In this document: one piece after another, positions 34,686 through 43,348 of the stretch
Numbering within the stretch: position 1 is the first letter of the stretch
How the letters are laid out: each line of letters starts with the position of its first letter
Origin: Verrucomicrobiaceae bacterium
Lineage (GTDB): Bacteria; Verrucomicrobiota; Verrucomicrobiia; Verrucomicrobiales; Verrucomicrobiaceae
Assembly: GCA_016795485.1 (NCBI GenBank)
Contig: JAEUHM010000017.1
Location: forward strand, 79,883-143,882
Length of the DNA: 64,000 nucleotides
Reading direction: 5' to 3'
The notes under the pieces: model-generated
Databases searched by the model: none
The model's input: the letters and a program-made list of their open reading frames with translations, nothing else
Told to the model about the DNA's origin: nothing
Made by a program: the position numbers and the translations under genes

Positions 34686-34970
34686 TCAGTTGCGGAGCAC
34701 AACACCAGCTATTTCATCCCAGAGCGGGTCAATTTCCGCAGATTTGCGAGAGGGTTTACCCGCCCGAGAGAACCAGTAGTCCGCATTCCATTGATCGCCC
34801 TCAATGACGTGGAGCAAAGCGTGAATCCACGAGCCAAGAGGCGTGTGAATGTCCTGAGCGATGTTGTGCGCGGCCTCCCAGTTGCCGTGTTTGGCATGCC
34901 AAAGGGACTGGGCCTCTGGCGAGAGGCCAGAGGGCAAGACTGAGGCAGCTGCGAGTTCTGCGGCGGTCAT
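34686..34970 (-). CDS. Small conserved-looking hypothetical protein
   Basis: 94 residues. The sequence has a Trp/His-rich core (LWHAKHGNWEAAHNIAQDI, LHVIEGDQWNADYWFSRAG) and no signal peptide or membrane segment. The repeated W-x-x-A-H pattern suggests a small helical repeat-like fold. No family is named with confidence. It lies 9 nt after the stop of the MFS transporter gene on the same strand, so the two are probably cotranscribed. Coding is supported by its clean start, its position and its plausible composition. Confidence 0.65.
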   Translation of the reverse strand: MTAAELAAASVLPSGLSPEAQSLWHAKHGNWEAAHNIAQDIHTPLGSWIHALLHVIEGDQWNADYWFSRAGKPSRKSAEIDPLWDEIAGVVLRN

Positions 34971-34979
34971 GAAGAAGAC

Positions 34980-36362
34980 TCAATCTTCTGGTAGCGGACG
35001 TCCCTTGGTCTCAGGGAGGAACATGAGGGCGATAAGGCCAACGAGGAACACCGCACTCATGTAGCTGCAGGCATCTCGGAAGGCATTGATCTTATCTGCG
35101 GCCGTCGTAGCACCCTTGGCGAGTTCTTGCTGGAGCAATCCGAGTGTAAAGGGGCCGCTGGCAGCAAGGAAGCGGCCCACGTTGTAGCAAAAACTGGTGC
35201 CGGTGCTACGGAGGCGGGTGGGGAACAACTCAGGAAGGTAAATGGCGAAACCAGCGAACAGGGCCAACTGGAAGAAGCCCATCACAGCGCTCATCCAAAT
35301 GTGCTGCACGCCATTAAACATTTGGAAGTAGCCCAGCGTGGTGATGGCCGCACCGATGAAGCCGATGGCGAATGCAAGCTTGCGCCCGGTGCGCTGAGCC
35401 AGCCAAGCAAAGGCGATCATGCCAAAGAACGCGCCCAGGTTCTGGACGATGCTGTTAATGCCTTTCCACTTGGCTTCGGCCGCTTTGATCTCTGCCGCAG
35501 GGATGTTTTGCGCCTTCAGAGAGTTGGAGATAACATCACCCACAAGCTCAGGAGCAAAGAATCCAATACCCCAAAGACCGATCACGCCAGCAATGCAAAG
35601 CATCATGCCCAGCAGAGCCGGCTTGCGCCAGCGACCTGCACCCAAAAGGCTGCCGTACGAACCCATGGCCTTGCCAGCAGCTTGACTGTCGGCACGCGCC
35701 TTGATCCACTTCTCTGGCTCCTTGAGTTTGGCCTGAATGAAGACGCAAAGGAAGGCGGGAACGGAACCCATGAGGAAAGCGATCTTCCATGCTGTGTCCG
35801 AGGTGATTTTTCCAGATCCTATCATGCCGCCAATCCACATGCTGATCAAACCAGCCGTAATGTTTCCAAGAGCGGAGAGCGCTTGAAGAAGTCCCAAGGC
35901 ACCAGCGCGAGCGTGGTCCGGCAGTGAATCCGCCACCAAGGCCACGGCTAGCCCAAAGACGCCACCCACTCCCAGCCCGGTGATAAAGCGATAAACAGCA
36001 AAGTCCAACCAACCCTTAGAGAGAGCCGACAAGCCAGTGAATACCGAGTAAAGTAGCACCGTGGTCGTGAGCATCTTGGCGCGCCCATGCTTGTCCCCCA
36101 ACGAACCAAAGATCAGCCCTCCCGTGGCCCAGCCCGCAACAAAGATGGAAGTTGCATAGCCGCCGTATTTCTTGACGACAGTGGGGTCAGTGCCCGGCGG
36201 CAGGAGATTCTCCAGTGCCTGATTCCGGAACAAAAGGAAGATCTGTTGGTCAAGGCAGTCGAACAGCCACGCTAAAGAGGCCATGGCAAAGACAAACCAG
36301 TGATACGACGTGAGTGTCTTGTACCAGGGCAGATTGGGTGAGAGGGCGTTGGGCTGGCTCAT
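34980..36362 (-). CDS. MFS transporter
   Basis: 460 residues from ATG 36362 (MSQPNALSPNLPWYK). An upstream in-frame start would add a Cys/Arg-rich extension unlike an MFS N-terminus. Twelve hydrophobic helices are evident. The loop 2-3 signature is GSLGDKHGRAKML and a related pattern occurs in the second half (AQRTGRKLAFA). LYSVFTGLSALSKGWLDFAVYRFITGLGVGG matches the aromatic-acid/sialate and sugar-porter branches. A large central loop (~205-255) is present. It is a proton-coupled symporter in the cytoplasmic membrane; the substrate is not predictable. The C-terminus LPETKGRPLPED resembles the sugar-porter PETKG motif. Confidence 0.9.
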   Translation of the reverse strand: MSQPNALSPNLPWYKTLTSYHWFVFAMASLAWLFDCLDQQIFLLFRNQALENLLPPGTDPTVVKKYGGYATSIFVAGWATGGLIFGSLGDKHGRAKMLTTTVLLYSVFTGLSALSKGWLDFAVYRFITGLGVGGVFGLAVALVADSLPDHARAGALGLLQALSALGNITAGLISMWIGGMIGSGKITSDTAWKIAFLMGSVPAFLCVFIQAKLKEPEKWIKARADSQAAGKAMGSYGSLLGAGRWRKPALLGMMLCIAGVIGLWGIGFFAPELVGDVISNSLKAQNIPAAEIKAAEAKWKGINSIVQNLGAFFGMIAFAWLAQRTGRKLAFAIGFIGAAITTLGYFQMFNGVQHIWMSAVMGFFQLALFAGFAIYLPELFPTRLRSTGTSFCYNVGRFLAASGPFTLGLLQQELAKGATTAADKINAFRDACSYMSAVFLVGLIALMFLPETKGRPLPED

Positions 36363-36496
36363 GCGCGGGGATGTTGAAGAGAAACGGCGACCGTGGCAAC
36401 AGCAAACCTTGCCCCTCATTGACGCCAAATCCGGTCCACTAAGACAATAAAGAAGCCTTGGTTGACGGCGGTGGGATCACAGAGTTGTTTTTAGGC

Positions 36497-38140
36497 ATGA
36501 TTGGAACTCGTCCCTTCCGCTGGTGTCTCCTGTTTGCTGTCTCTCTGCTCAACCTTACCCCAGTGAAGGCTGACCAAAAGTCGACAGCAGCTCACTTTCA
36601 GACCGTTCTCCAAAATCTGGACATCGGTGGTGAGCAGTTCAGTTTCTTCCAAACTCCTCAAAACGCAGCCGAGCTCGGTGCGGTCCTGGATAAGCTTCTT
36701 GAGGCGATCCCCGCAGAGGAAAAGGCTAAAATGCCTGCAGGGTTCAGTCTCAGCAAGATCGCAGAAGCGCTTGGTTTCTACAGCGTCAAAGCCTACGGGA
36801 GCAGCGGTGTCACCGAGGAAAATGCGGTGCACAGACGAGGTTTCTTCTACATTCCAGGGCCAAAACTCGGCCTCACTGGGCTGATGGGTGATACCGCCAA
36901 GCCATACATTGCCGCATCCAATCCAGAAAAGGCAGACCTCGTCGTGGAGTTTGAGCTGGACCTCCGCAAAGCCGCAGCAGATCTCCTAGCCATGGCGCGC
37001 AAAATGATGCCTGAAGCAGAGATCAAGAAGATGGAGGAGGAGCTTGCCAAACCCATCCCCAATACTCCTTTAACACTCGCTCAAGTGCTGGAACACGCGG
37101 CGCTTCGTCTCTCACTGACTGCCTATGTTAGGCCAGAGGACAAGATTCCGGTGCCAGAAACCTCTATCATGGCTCCTGGTGCAGATCTGGTGCTCTCCGT
37201 TGACGGTCTGGGTTGGCTGCTAATACCGCTGAGCGAGACTCTCTTACAAAGTGCTGCACAGCCAGACGGACCCACCGAAGTTCAACAATCCGGCAACATG
37301 GCTACCGTGCGATTCAAGCAGCCAGTGGGACCACCGCCGATGGATTTCCAGCCGACAATCGAGTTTAACAAAGAAACCGGACGCATCACCGTCATTAGCC
37401 GCCAAGCACTCGCAGATGCCATGAAGGGTGGCGCTCCCAAATTGGGTGACAGCGCGGAGTTTGTAGCAGCCACCAACCGTCTGCCAAAAGACGGAAACGT
37501 GCTGCTTTACGCCTCTCGTCGATTCTCAGAAACCATCTACCAGCTTGTTGAGGCTAGCATCAAGGCGCAAAGTTCCACTGATGATGTGCAGGGCATTCTG
37601 ACAGCGCAGAAGATGCTTTTTGGTCAGTTTTTACCACCGAAGCCCCAGGCGTTCGTCGTCAGTGCGAGGCCAGATGGAATCTTCATGGGCTCTAACTCCG
37701 CGATTCCACCATCAAGCCCAGAACTGAGCACGATCTCCATACTGGCAGTCATGGCGGGCATGGCTTTGCCAGCGATGAATAATGTCACCTATCAAGCCCG
37801 AGTCACAACGCAGACGAACAAGGCGCGCACGGTCGTCCTTGCCTTGAAGATGTTCGCTGCGGATAACAACGGCACGTATCCAAAGACCCTCAAGGAGCTG
37901 TTAGCCAACAATTACCTAGAGCACGAGTCCGATTTGAATCATGAGCACCCTCAGAGCAGGATTGCTGAACCGTGGGTATACTTCTCTGGATTCAGCGACA
38001 GCGATCCAGGAAGTGAGATCATTCTATTGTCGCCCTCTGCTGATCATCGCGGCAATCGAATCGCGGCGAGAAACGATGGTTCGGTCGAGCAGATCAGTGA
38101 GGAAGACGCTCAAGCAGCCCTAGCCAAGCGCAATCGTTGA
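36497..38140 (+). CDS. Secreted protein with C-terminal pseudopilin-like segment
   Basis: 547 residues from ATG 36497; the upstream in-frame start at 36458 is a TTG. The signal peptide is MIGTRPFRWCLLFAVSLLNL, cleaved near VKA. Residues ~20-400 form a soluble region of unknown family. Near residues 405-460 is SILAVMAGMALPAMNNVTY, then QTNKARTVVLALKMFAADNNGTYP. This copies the hydrophobic helix and following region of type II secretion pseudopilins (GspG-like), but internally and without the prepilin FT-x-x-E site. The tail resembles the DUF1559/pilin ending (LLSPSADHRGNRIAARNDGSVEQ). It stands alone between divergent and convergent genes. Confidence 0.65.
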   Translation: MIGTRPFRWCLLFAVSLLNLTPVKADQKSTAAHFQTVLQNLDIGGEQFSFFQTPQNAAELGAVLDKLLEAIPAEEKAKMPAGFSLSKIAEALGFYSVKAYGSSGVTEENAVHRRGFFYIPGPKLGLTGLMGDTAKPYIAASNPEKADLVVEFELDLRKAAADLLAMARKMMPEAEIKKMEEELAKPIPNTPLTLAQVLEHAALRLSLTAYVRPEDKIPVPETSIMAPGADLVLSVDGLGWLLIPLSETLLQSAAQPDGPTEVQQSGNMATVRFKQPVGPPPMDFQPTIEFNKETGRITVISRQALADAMKGGAPKLGDSAEFVAATNRLPKDGNVLLYASRRFSETIYQLVEASIKAQSSTDDVQGILTAQKMLFGQFLPPKPQAFVVSARPDGIFMGSNSAIPPSSPELSTISILAVMAGMALPAMNNVTYQARVTTQTNKARTVVLALKMFAADNNGTYPKTLKELLANNYLEHESDLNHEHPQSRIAEPWVYFSGFSDSDPGSEIILLSPSADHRGNRIAARNDGSVEQISEEDAQAALAKRNR

Positions 38141-38157
38141 GCTTGCGCTTGCTGGGT

Positions 38158-39729
38158 TCACTTCCAATACATGCAGCGGAACGGGTGCTCGTCGATGAGG
38201 TTAGACTTTACGCCTCCAAGACGATCCGAGCGGAAAAACTGCACCCCGACGTAAGTGTAAACTGGGACAAGTGCAGCGCCTTCTGAAACAAGCAATTGCT
38301 CAGCCTGCTGGAAGAGCAGATTGCGCTTGGTTGCATCACGCTCAGCTGCAGCTTGAGCAATCAAATGGTCATAGCGAGAATCCGACCAACCGGTGTGGTT
38401 CTGCCCATTGCCTGAGATGAAAAGTTCCAGAAAAGTGTTAGGGTCATTGTAGTCTCCAACCCAACTGGAGCGGCACATCTGATAGTTAAGTTCACGCATG
38501 GAGGCCACCCATGCCTTCTGTTCTTGCTTTGAGAGGGAAATCGTGACCCCGAGTGCAGTCTCCCACATGGACTTGAGCTCAATGGCGATGTTTCTCTCCA
38601 ACGGAAGCGGCAGGTGCAGGTAATCCACCGTTGGAAAACCTTTTCCACCAGGGTAGCCTGCTTGTGCGAGCAACTTCTGCGCTGTCGCGATATCTAGGCC
38701 TAAGCCCTTCGGCGGCTGATAGTTCTGTCCCGCACCTGCTGGAACGATGCCTTCTGAAACTTGCTCACCTAGATTGGTGATCTTCTGGGTGATGCGTTTC
38801 TTGTCGACCACTAACGCGAACGCACGGCGCACTCGAACATCGTTGAACGGCGCTTTGGTAACATTGAAGCGAATGAACCAACTGCCGAGAAATGGTCCCG
38901 TGTGGAAGTATGGCTGCTTTTTCAGCGGGCCCGTGAGCGATGGCGGCACCATACCCTTGTCCATCAGCAGATCGCAGAGTTGCGAGTGAAAGAAGTTCAG
39001 CGCTGTGTTGGCATCAGTCACTGGCTTGACCTCCACGGTTCTCATTTTGACGTTAGCCGCGTCCCAGTAGAGAGGATTGCGCTCAAGAAGAACGCGGTCG
39101 TCGACCCGCCAGTCCTTGAGAATATAAGGTCCATTGCAAACAATATGGGTGGGCTTAATCCATGTCGTGCCGAGCTTCTCAATTTTTTCAACCGGCACTG
39201 GCGCAAGCGTGACGAAGGCACAGAGGTCGATGAAATAGGGGACTGGATTCACCAACTCCACTTGCAAGGTGCGCTCATCCAGCGCTTTCACTCCCACTTG
39301 GGAAAAGTCGGTCAATGTCCCTTCATTGAACTCTCGAGCGCCTTTGATTACGTAAAACTGGCTCGCGTAGTCCGCCGCAGTCGCTGGCGTAAGAGTGCGC
39401 TTCCAGGAAGCAACAAAATCCCTGGCGGTAACAGGACTGCCGTCACTCCAAAGAATACCTTGGCGAAGATAAAACGTGTAGCTCAGTGCGTCCGAGCTCA
39501 TGTCCCAACTCTCCGCCATGCCGGGCTGTGGCTCACCATTTTCATCGACACGACATAGCCCCTCAAACAACGAGGATGATATCCGCATCGAGACCTGATC
39601 CGATGCAAGACTCGGATCGAGAGTGTCCGGCTCTGCGCTTTGAATGAAAACCAAATCAGCGCGCTGCCCTGAATCTCCGCAAGACGCGAGAAACAGTGCT
39701 GTGAGGAGATGGAGGCAAATGCAGCGCAT
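38158..39729 (-). CDS. Oligopeptide ABC transporter substrate-binding lipoprotein (SBP_bac_5)
   Basis: 523 residues from ATG 39729. The start gives a lipoprotein signal: MRCICLHLLTALFLASC, with Cys17 in the lipobox. The family pattern is clear: AEPDTLDPSLASDQ, GMAESWDMS, YTFYLRQGILWSDGSPVTARDFVASW, and a late FISGNGQNHTGWSD. Family members bind peptides, nickel-peptide complexes or murein peptides and hand them to a permease. No permease or ATPase genes of the system are adjacent, so it is an orphan here. The coding regions of this gene and the divergent oxidase are separated by only 87 nt. Confidence 0.92.
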   Translation of the reverse strand: MRCICLHLLTALFLASCGDSGQRADLVFIQSAEPDTLDPSLASDQVSMRISSSLFEGLCRVDENGEPQPGMAESWDMSSDALSYTFYLRQGILWSDGSPVTARDFVASWKRTLTPATAADYASQFYVIKGAREFNEGTLTDFSQVGVKALDERTLQVELVNPVPYFIDLCAFVTLAPVPVEKIEKLGTTWIKPTHIVCNGPYILKDWRVDDRVLLERNPLYWDAANVKMRTVEVKPVTDANTALNFFHSQLCDLLMDKGMVPPSLTGPLKKQPYFHTGPFLGSWFIRFNVTKAPFNDVRVRRAFALVVDKKRITQKITNLGEQVSEGIVPAGAGQNYQPPKGLGLDIATAQKLLAQAGYPGGKGFPTVDYLHLPLPLERNIAIELKSMWETALGVTISLSKQEQKAWVASMRELNYQMCRSSWVGDYNDPNTFLELFISGNGQNHTGWSDSRYDHLIAQAAAERDATKRNLLFQQAEQLLVSEGAALVPVYTYVGVQFFRSDRLGGVKSNLIDEHPFRCMYWK

Positions 39730-39816
39730 GTGAAGCCGGACAAAACACCAATGCCACGCACTGTCTACGCCGGTTCGTGTTTGCCGATGTCGCTGCATGA
39801 GGTCAGATTGGACGCC

Positions 39817-40941
39817 ATGAAGAAAAATTGGGATGTCATCGTGCTCGGAACGGGCGGGGTGGGCAGCGCATCATTGATGCATCTCGCACGCCGTGGGGTG
39901 CAAGTTCTTGGCCTGGATCAACACCCGCCGGCTCATGCATTCGGCAGCTCACACGGCGAAACGCGTATCATCCGGAAGGCTTACTTCGAGCACCCTAACT
40001 ACGTCCCATTGCTGCTGCGCTCTTATGAGCTTTGGGACGACCTCGGTGCGGCTTCTGGTCGAGATGACCTGTTCGTGCGGACCGGATTGCTCCAAGTTGG
40101 ACCTGCCGATGGTGTGGTGGTGCCTGGGGTGATGTCAGCAGCAGCGAAACATAGTCTTGATCTTGAATCCGTCAGTAAATGCCCACCCTATCGCATCCCT
40201 GAGCACTGTACCGCAGTCTTGGAGCGGGACGCAGGATTTCTGCGAGTGGAAGACTGCGTTTTGGAGCATCTGAATCTCGCTCAGCGTGCTGGTGCGGAAC
40301 TGATGACTGGTGTTGTAGTGCAAGATTGGCGTGCCCACGCCGAAGGCGTTGTCGTCTCTACTTCAGCGGGAGATTTTGAAGCCGACAAGCTCGTGATCAC
40401 AGCCGGGGCATGGGCTCCAAAACTACTTTCCAGCCTTGGCGTGCCTATGCACATCCGGCGGAAAGCGCTTTTCTGGATGGCCGCAAGAATGCAATCAACC
40501 GCGCACTTGGTCAGTGAGGGTTGTCCCTGCTTTTTCTATGAGAATGCTGAAGGTCAGTTCTATGGCTTTCCTGAAATCACGCCTGGTGGCGGCATCAAGC
40601 TTGCCTGTCATTCCGGCGGCGATGTCGTTGACGGCCCTGAATCGCTTGATCGCTCCCTCAAAAGCTCCGACCTCACCGAGATCCAATCATTTGTTTCTCA
40701 ATGGCTGCCAGAAGTCAGCGGAGAGATGCTTCGGCACGCGGTCTGCATGTACACGATGAGTCCAGACGAGAACTTCATCATCGACAAACATCCAGAGCAT
40801 CAACAAGTCGTCTTTGCTGCCGGGCTTTCAGGCCACGGCTTCAAGTTCGCGAGTGTAATTGGAGAAATCATGGCCGATTTGGCGCTGGAAGGCCACACAG
40901 CGCATCCGGCGGGCTTTCTCGGTCTCAGTCGCTTCCGATAG
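39817..40941 (+). CDS. solA: FAD-dependent amine oxidase (N-methyltryptophan/monomeric sarcosine oxidase family)
   Basis: 374 residues from ATG 39817 (MKKNWDVIVLGTGGVGS, the FAD-binding dinucleotide fold). Family-specific motifs follow: FGSSHGETRIIRKAYFEHP near residue 48, and CMYTMSPDENFIID, in which Cys310 is at the position of the covalent flavin link in monomeric sarcosine oxidase. The C-terminus has GLSGHGFKFASVIGE. The enzyme oxidises N-methyl amino acids, giving formaldehyde, H2O2 and the free amino acid. The exact substrate cannot be read, so solA is the closest family name only. It diverges from the peptide-binding lipoprotein gene and is 48 nt upstream of pyrD. Confidence 0.9.
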   Translation: MKKNWDVIVLGTGGVGSASLMHLARRGVQVLGLDQHPPAHAFGSSHGETRIIRKAYFEHPNYVPLLLRSYELWDDLGAASGRDDLFVRTGLLQVGPADGVVVPGVMSAAAKHSLDLESVSKCPPYRIPEHCTAVLERDAGFLRVEDCVLEHLNLAQRAGAELMTGVVVQDWRAHAEGVVVSTSAGDFEADKLVITAGAWAPKLLSSLGVPMHIRRKALFWMAARMQSTAHLVSEGCPCFFYENAEGQFYGFPEITPGGGIKLACHSGGDVVDGPESLDRSLKSSDLTEIQSFVSQWLPEVSGEMLRHAVCMYTMSPDENFIIDKHPEHQQVVFAAGLSGHGFKFASVIGEIMADLALEGHTAHPAGFLGLSRFR

Positions 40942-40989
40942 GCCACAGAAAACAAGTGCAAGCGTCCTCGACGAGAGCTAAACGAAATC

Positions 40990-42024
40990 ATGCCCGATCT
41001 TGCCGCCTTCTACCCGATCCTAAAGCCTTGGCTCTTCCGCCTTGATGCGGAGAAAGCCCACACTTTGACGGTGAAGATGATGACGCTGGCTCACAAAATA
41101 GGGCTGCTGCAGCCAGCCTATCGGGGCGAGCAGAAACCTGTCACTTGCCTTGGTCTACGGTTTCCCAATGCTCTCGGTCTCGCGGCTGGAATGGACAAGT
41201 CCGCCTCTGCCGTGGAGGCCTGGGGCTCACTTGGCTTTGGTTTTGTGGAAGTCGGTACGCTGACTCCTCGTCCGCAGCCGGGAAATCCGAAACCACGGCT
41301 GTTCAGGCTTCCGGAGCACCGTGCCTTGATCAATCGCATGGGGTTCAACAACCCCGGCATCCACTCTGCGGTCGATCGTCTCAAGAAACGCTCCACGAAA
41401 GCGGTTGTAGGAGTGAACATTGGCAAGAACTTCGACACGCCCAACGAAGCTGCGGTCAACGACTACCTCTACTGCCTGAAAGTAGCTTGGCCAGTGGCGG
41501 ACTATGTTGCCGTGAACATCTCATCTCCCAACACGAAGGGATTGCGCGACCTCCAAGGTGAAGAATCCATGCGCCAACTTCTGGGTGCGCTGAAGACTGA
41601 GCAATCGAAGCTAACCAGCGAGCACGGCAAACGAATCCCTATCGTGGTAAAGATCGCTCCAGACCTAGAGGAACTCCATATTCAAGCTCTAGCGCGGGTA
41701 TTCAATGAGATGGCGGTGGACGGAGTCATCGCCACCAACACGACGATTTCGCGGGAAGCAGTGAAAGGTCATCTCCTCGAGAACGAAGCTGGCGGCCTTA
41801 GCGGCGCACCAGTTACCGCCCGCAGCACTGAGGTGATCCGAGCATTTCGCGAGCTTTTGGCGCCGCAGATTCCTGTTATTGGTGTGGGCGGCATCATGTG
41901 TGGCCAAGATGCCGTGGAGAAACTTCGTGCTGGCGCAAGCCTAGTGCAAATCTACAGCGGGCTGGTCTATGCTGGCCCTGGCTTGATTGGCGATGTCCTG
42001 GCCTCAATAGCCAAGTCCGCCTGA
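40990..42024 (+). CDS. pyrD: Dihydroorotate dehydrogenase (quinone), class 2
   Basis: 344 residues. The N-terminal helices (ILKPWLFRLDAEKAHTLTV) are the membrane-associating segment specific to class 2 enzymes. Motifs include GLAAGMDKS for FMN binding, LINRMGFNN, GVNIGKN and VNISSPNTKGLRDLQ with the catalytic Ser near 178. Late motifs are TNTT, EAGGLSG, GVGGI and GASLVQIYSGLVY. It oxidises dihydroorotate to orotate using ubiquinone/menaquinone in pyrimidine synthesis at the cytoplasmic membrane. Length and motifs are complete. It converges with smpB, with a 6-nt gap. Confidence 0.97.
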   Translation: MPDLAAFYPILKPWLFRLDAEKAHTLTVKMMTLAHKIGLLQPAYRGEQKPVTCLGLRFPNALGLAAGMDKSASAVEAWGSLGFGFVEVGTLTPRPQPGNPKPRLFRLPEHRALINRMGFNNPGIHSAVDRLKKRSTKAVVGVNIGKNFDTPNEAAVNDYLYCLKVAWPVADYVAVNISSPNTKGLRDLQGEESMRQLLGALKTEQSKLTSEHGKRIPIVVKIAPDLEELHIQALARVFNEMAVDGVIATNTTISREAVKGHLLENEAGGLSGAPVTARSTEVIRAFRELLAPQIPVIGVGGIMCGQDAVEKLRAGASLVQIYSGLVYAGPGLIGDVLASIAKSA

Positions 42025-42030
42025 AGCTGG

Positions 42031-42492
42031 CTACTTGCCGCCGTGGCGCTTGTTGAAGCTGGCTACCACACGGGCTGCCTCACGATTTTCGACCCGCTCT
42101 TTCAGGTCCTCACGCTGATCTGCACGATTCTTGCCGCGCCCGACTCCGAGTTCGATTTTCACCTTCTTGTTCTTCCAGTAGGCACGCAGAACAGGAAGGG
42201 AGTGACCTTTTTGGTGAGTGAAACCGGTGAGTTTGTCGATCTCTGTCTTGTGCAAAAGCAGCCGTCTCATGCGCCGCAGTTCATGCTGCGTGTGACTAGC
42301 TTTTTCATAGGGCTGGATGTCACAGTTGTACATCCATACCTGACCTTTTTCGACCCTGGCAAAGGCATCTGCCAGATTGATTTTACCGAGACGGATAGAC
42401 TTCACCTCGGTGCCTCGCAACTCAACGCCTGCCTCGAACTTCTCCAGGATATGGTAATCCCTGGGGGCTTTGCGATTGGTGGCGATGTCCAT
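42031..42492 (-). CDS. smpB: SsrA-binding protein SmpB
   Basis: 153 residues, the normal size. Family motifs: NRKAPRDYHI at the N-terminus, GVELRGTEVKSIR, the WMYNCDIQPYEKAS region, RRLLLHKTEIDKL and the basic C-terminal tail RVVASFNKRHGGK. SmpB binds tmRNA and ribosomes for trans-translation of stalled complexes. No tmRNA gene was recognised nearby. It is the last gene of the minus-strand run after rpoZ. Confidence 0.97.
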   Translation of the reverse strand: MDIATNRKAPRDYHILEKFEAGVELRGTEVKSIRLGKINLADAFARVEKGQVWMYNCDIQPYEKASHTQHELRRMRRLLLHKTEIDKLTGFTHQKGHSLPVLRAYWKNKKVKIELGVGRGKNRADQREDLKERVENREAARVVASFNKRHGGK

Positions 42493-42557
42493 GAATCTAC
42501 GGATTTCCGATACTTAACGACGGCATCCTGACATCCACGGACGAAATGACCGCAGAA

Positions 42558-42776
42558 TCAGTTAGATACTTCTTCAACCTCGCCGTCTGCTCCGACTTTG
42601 ATCTTGCCCTGGATGATCTCCATAAGCGCGACATCGGCTTCCCTCATGCCGGGACGACGATCTACAAGAGAAGGGCGGCCGGAAGTGATCTGACGCACGC
42701 GCTTGGAAACCAAGTTGATGAGAAGAGGAGCGTCAGGAAGAACGAGAGCGGCTTGCTCAACGAGATCGGCTTTCAT
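42558..42776 (-). CDS. rpoZ: RNA polymerase omega subunit
   Basis: 72 residues from ATG 42776 (MKADLVEQAALVL). A longer in-frame extension upstream is Pro/Ser-rich and unlike the family, so it was not used. The core motifs of omega are present: INLVSKRVRQITSGRPSLV followed by READVALMEIIQGKI. Omega assists assembly of the beta' subunit. The gene lies 65 nt upstream of smpB on the same strand. It is small but the motif match is strong. Confidence 0.9.
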   Translation of the reverse strand: MKADLVEQAALVLPDAPLLINLVSKRVRQITSGRPSLVDRRPGMREADVALMEIIQGKIKVGADGEVEEVSN

Positions 42777-42889
42777 GGTGGCGGTCGTGGGTGGGGGTGA
42801 CGGGTTACTCCGGGGCAGACTGCCACCGGAAAAACGGGCCAACTATTTAGCACAGGGCAAAATGGGTTCAACTGGCAATTTCCCGTTGT

Positions 42890-43348
42890 CTAAACCGGTC
42901 CCAACACTCCAGATTGTCCCACTAGTCGCGAAAACTCACCGTAATCTCGGATGTAATCGTCCTGGTCGTAGTAATCCGAGGCAAAAACGAGGAGCGTGCT
43001 GTCGTGGGAGTGCCCGTACTCCGCTGCCCATACCATTGGCGGCACATAAATGCCCAGAGTGGGTCTGTTCAGCACAAACTCGGCCCGATTTTCACCATCA
43101 TCCACCAGCACGCGACAAAATCCCCTCACACACACCAGGAACTGATGACACTGCCGATGCGCGTGCTCTCCCCTGGTCGTGGAGTCCGGTATCTCAAAGG
43201 TCATGAAGAACCGTTTGGGCTGAAACGGAAGATCACGGCCAAACTCACCCACCGCAAGGTTTCCCCTGGCATCGTGAATGTAACGCAGGTTGTAGCGCAT
43301 GACTCCCCGCACCGATGTGGGTTTAACAATGGCAAATGAACGACTCAT
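42890..43348 (-). CDS. FdtA/QdtA-like sugar 3,4-ketoisomerase (cupin)
   Basis: 152 residues from ATG 43348, which overlaps the stop of the upstream GT2 gene as ATGA. The family pattern is GNLAVGEF then FQPKRFFMTFEIP, RGEHAHRQCHQFLVCVRGFCRV, and PTLGIYVPPMVWAAEY, with the cupin His residues in GEHAH and CHQF. Members (FdtA, QdtA, the WxcM C-terminal domain) isomerise dTDP-4-keto-6-deoxyglucose toward 3-amino sugars. No transaminase or RmlA/B genes lie next to it. Together with the GT2 it may serve a separate glycosylation step. It stands between the glycosyltransferase and rpoZ. Confidence 0.87.
   Translation of the reverse strand: MSRSFAIVKPTSVRGVMRYNLRYIHDARGNLAVGEFGRDLPFQPKRFFMTFEIPDSTTRGEHAHRQCHQFLVCVRGFCRVLVDDGENRAEFVLNRPTLGIYVPPMVWAAEYGHSHDSTLLVFASDYYDQDDYIRDYGEFSRLVGQSGVLGPV

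Noticed and set aside
35127..35927. 266-residue plus-strand frame
   Set aside because: Antisense to the MFS transporter gene, hydrophilic and without motif; the transporter reading is unambiguous.
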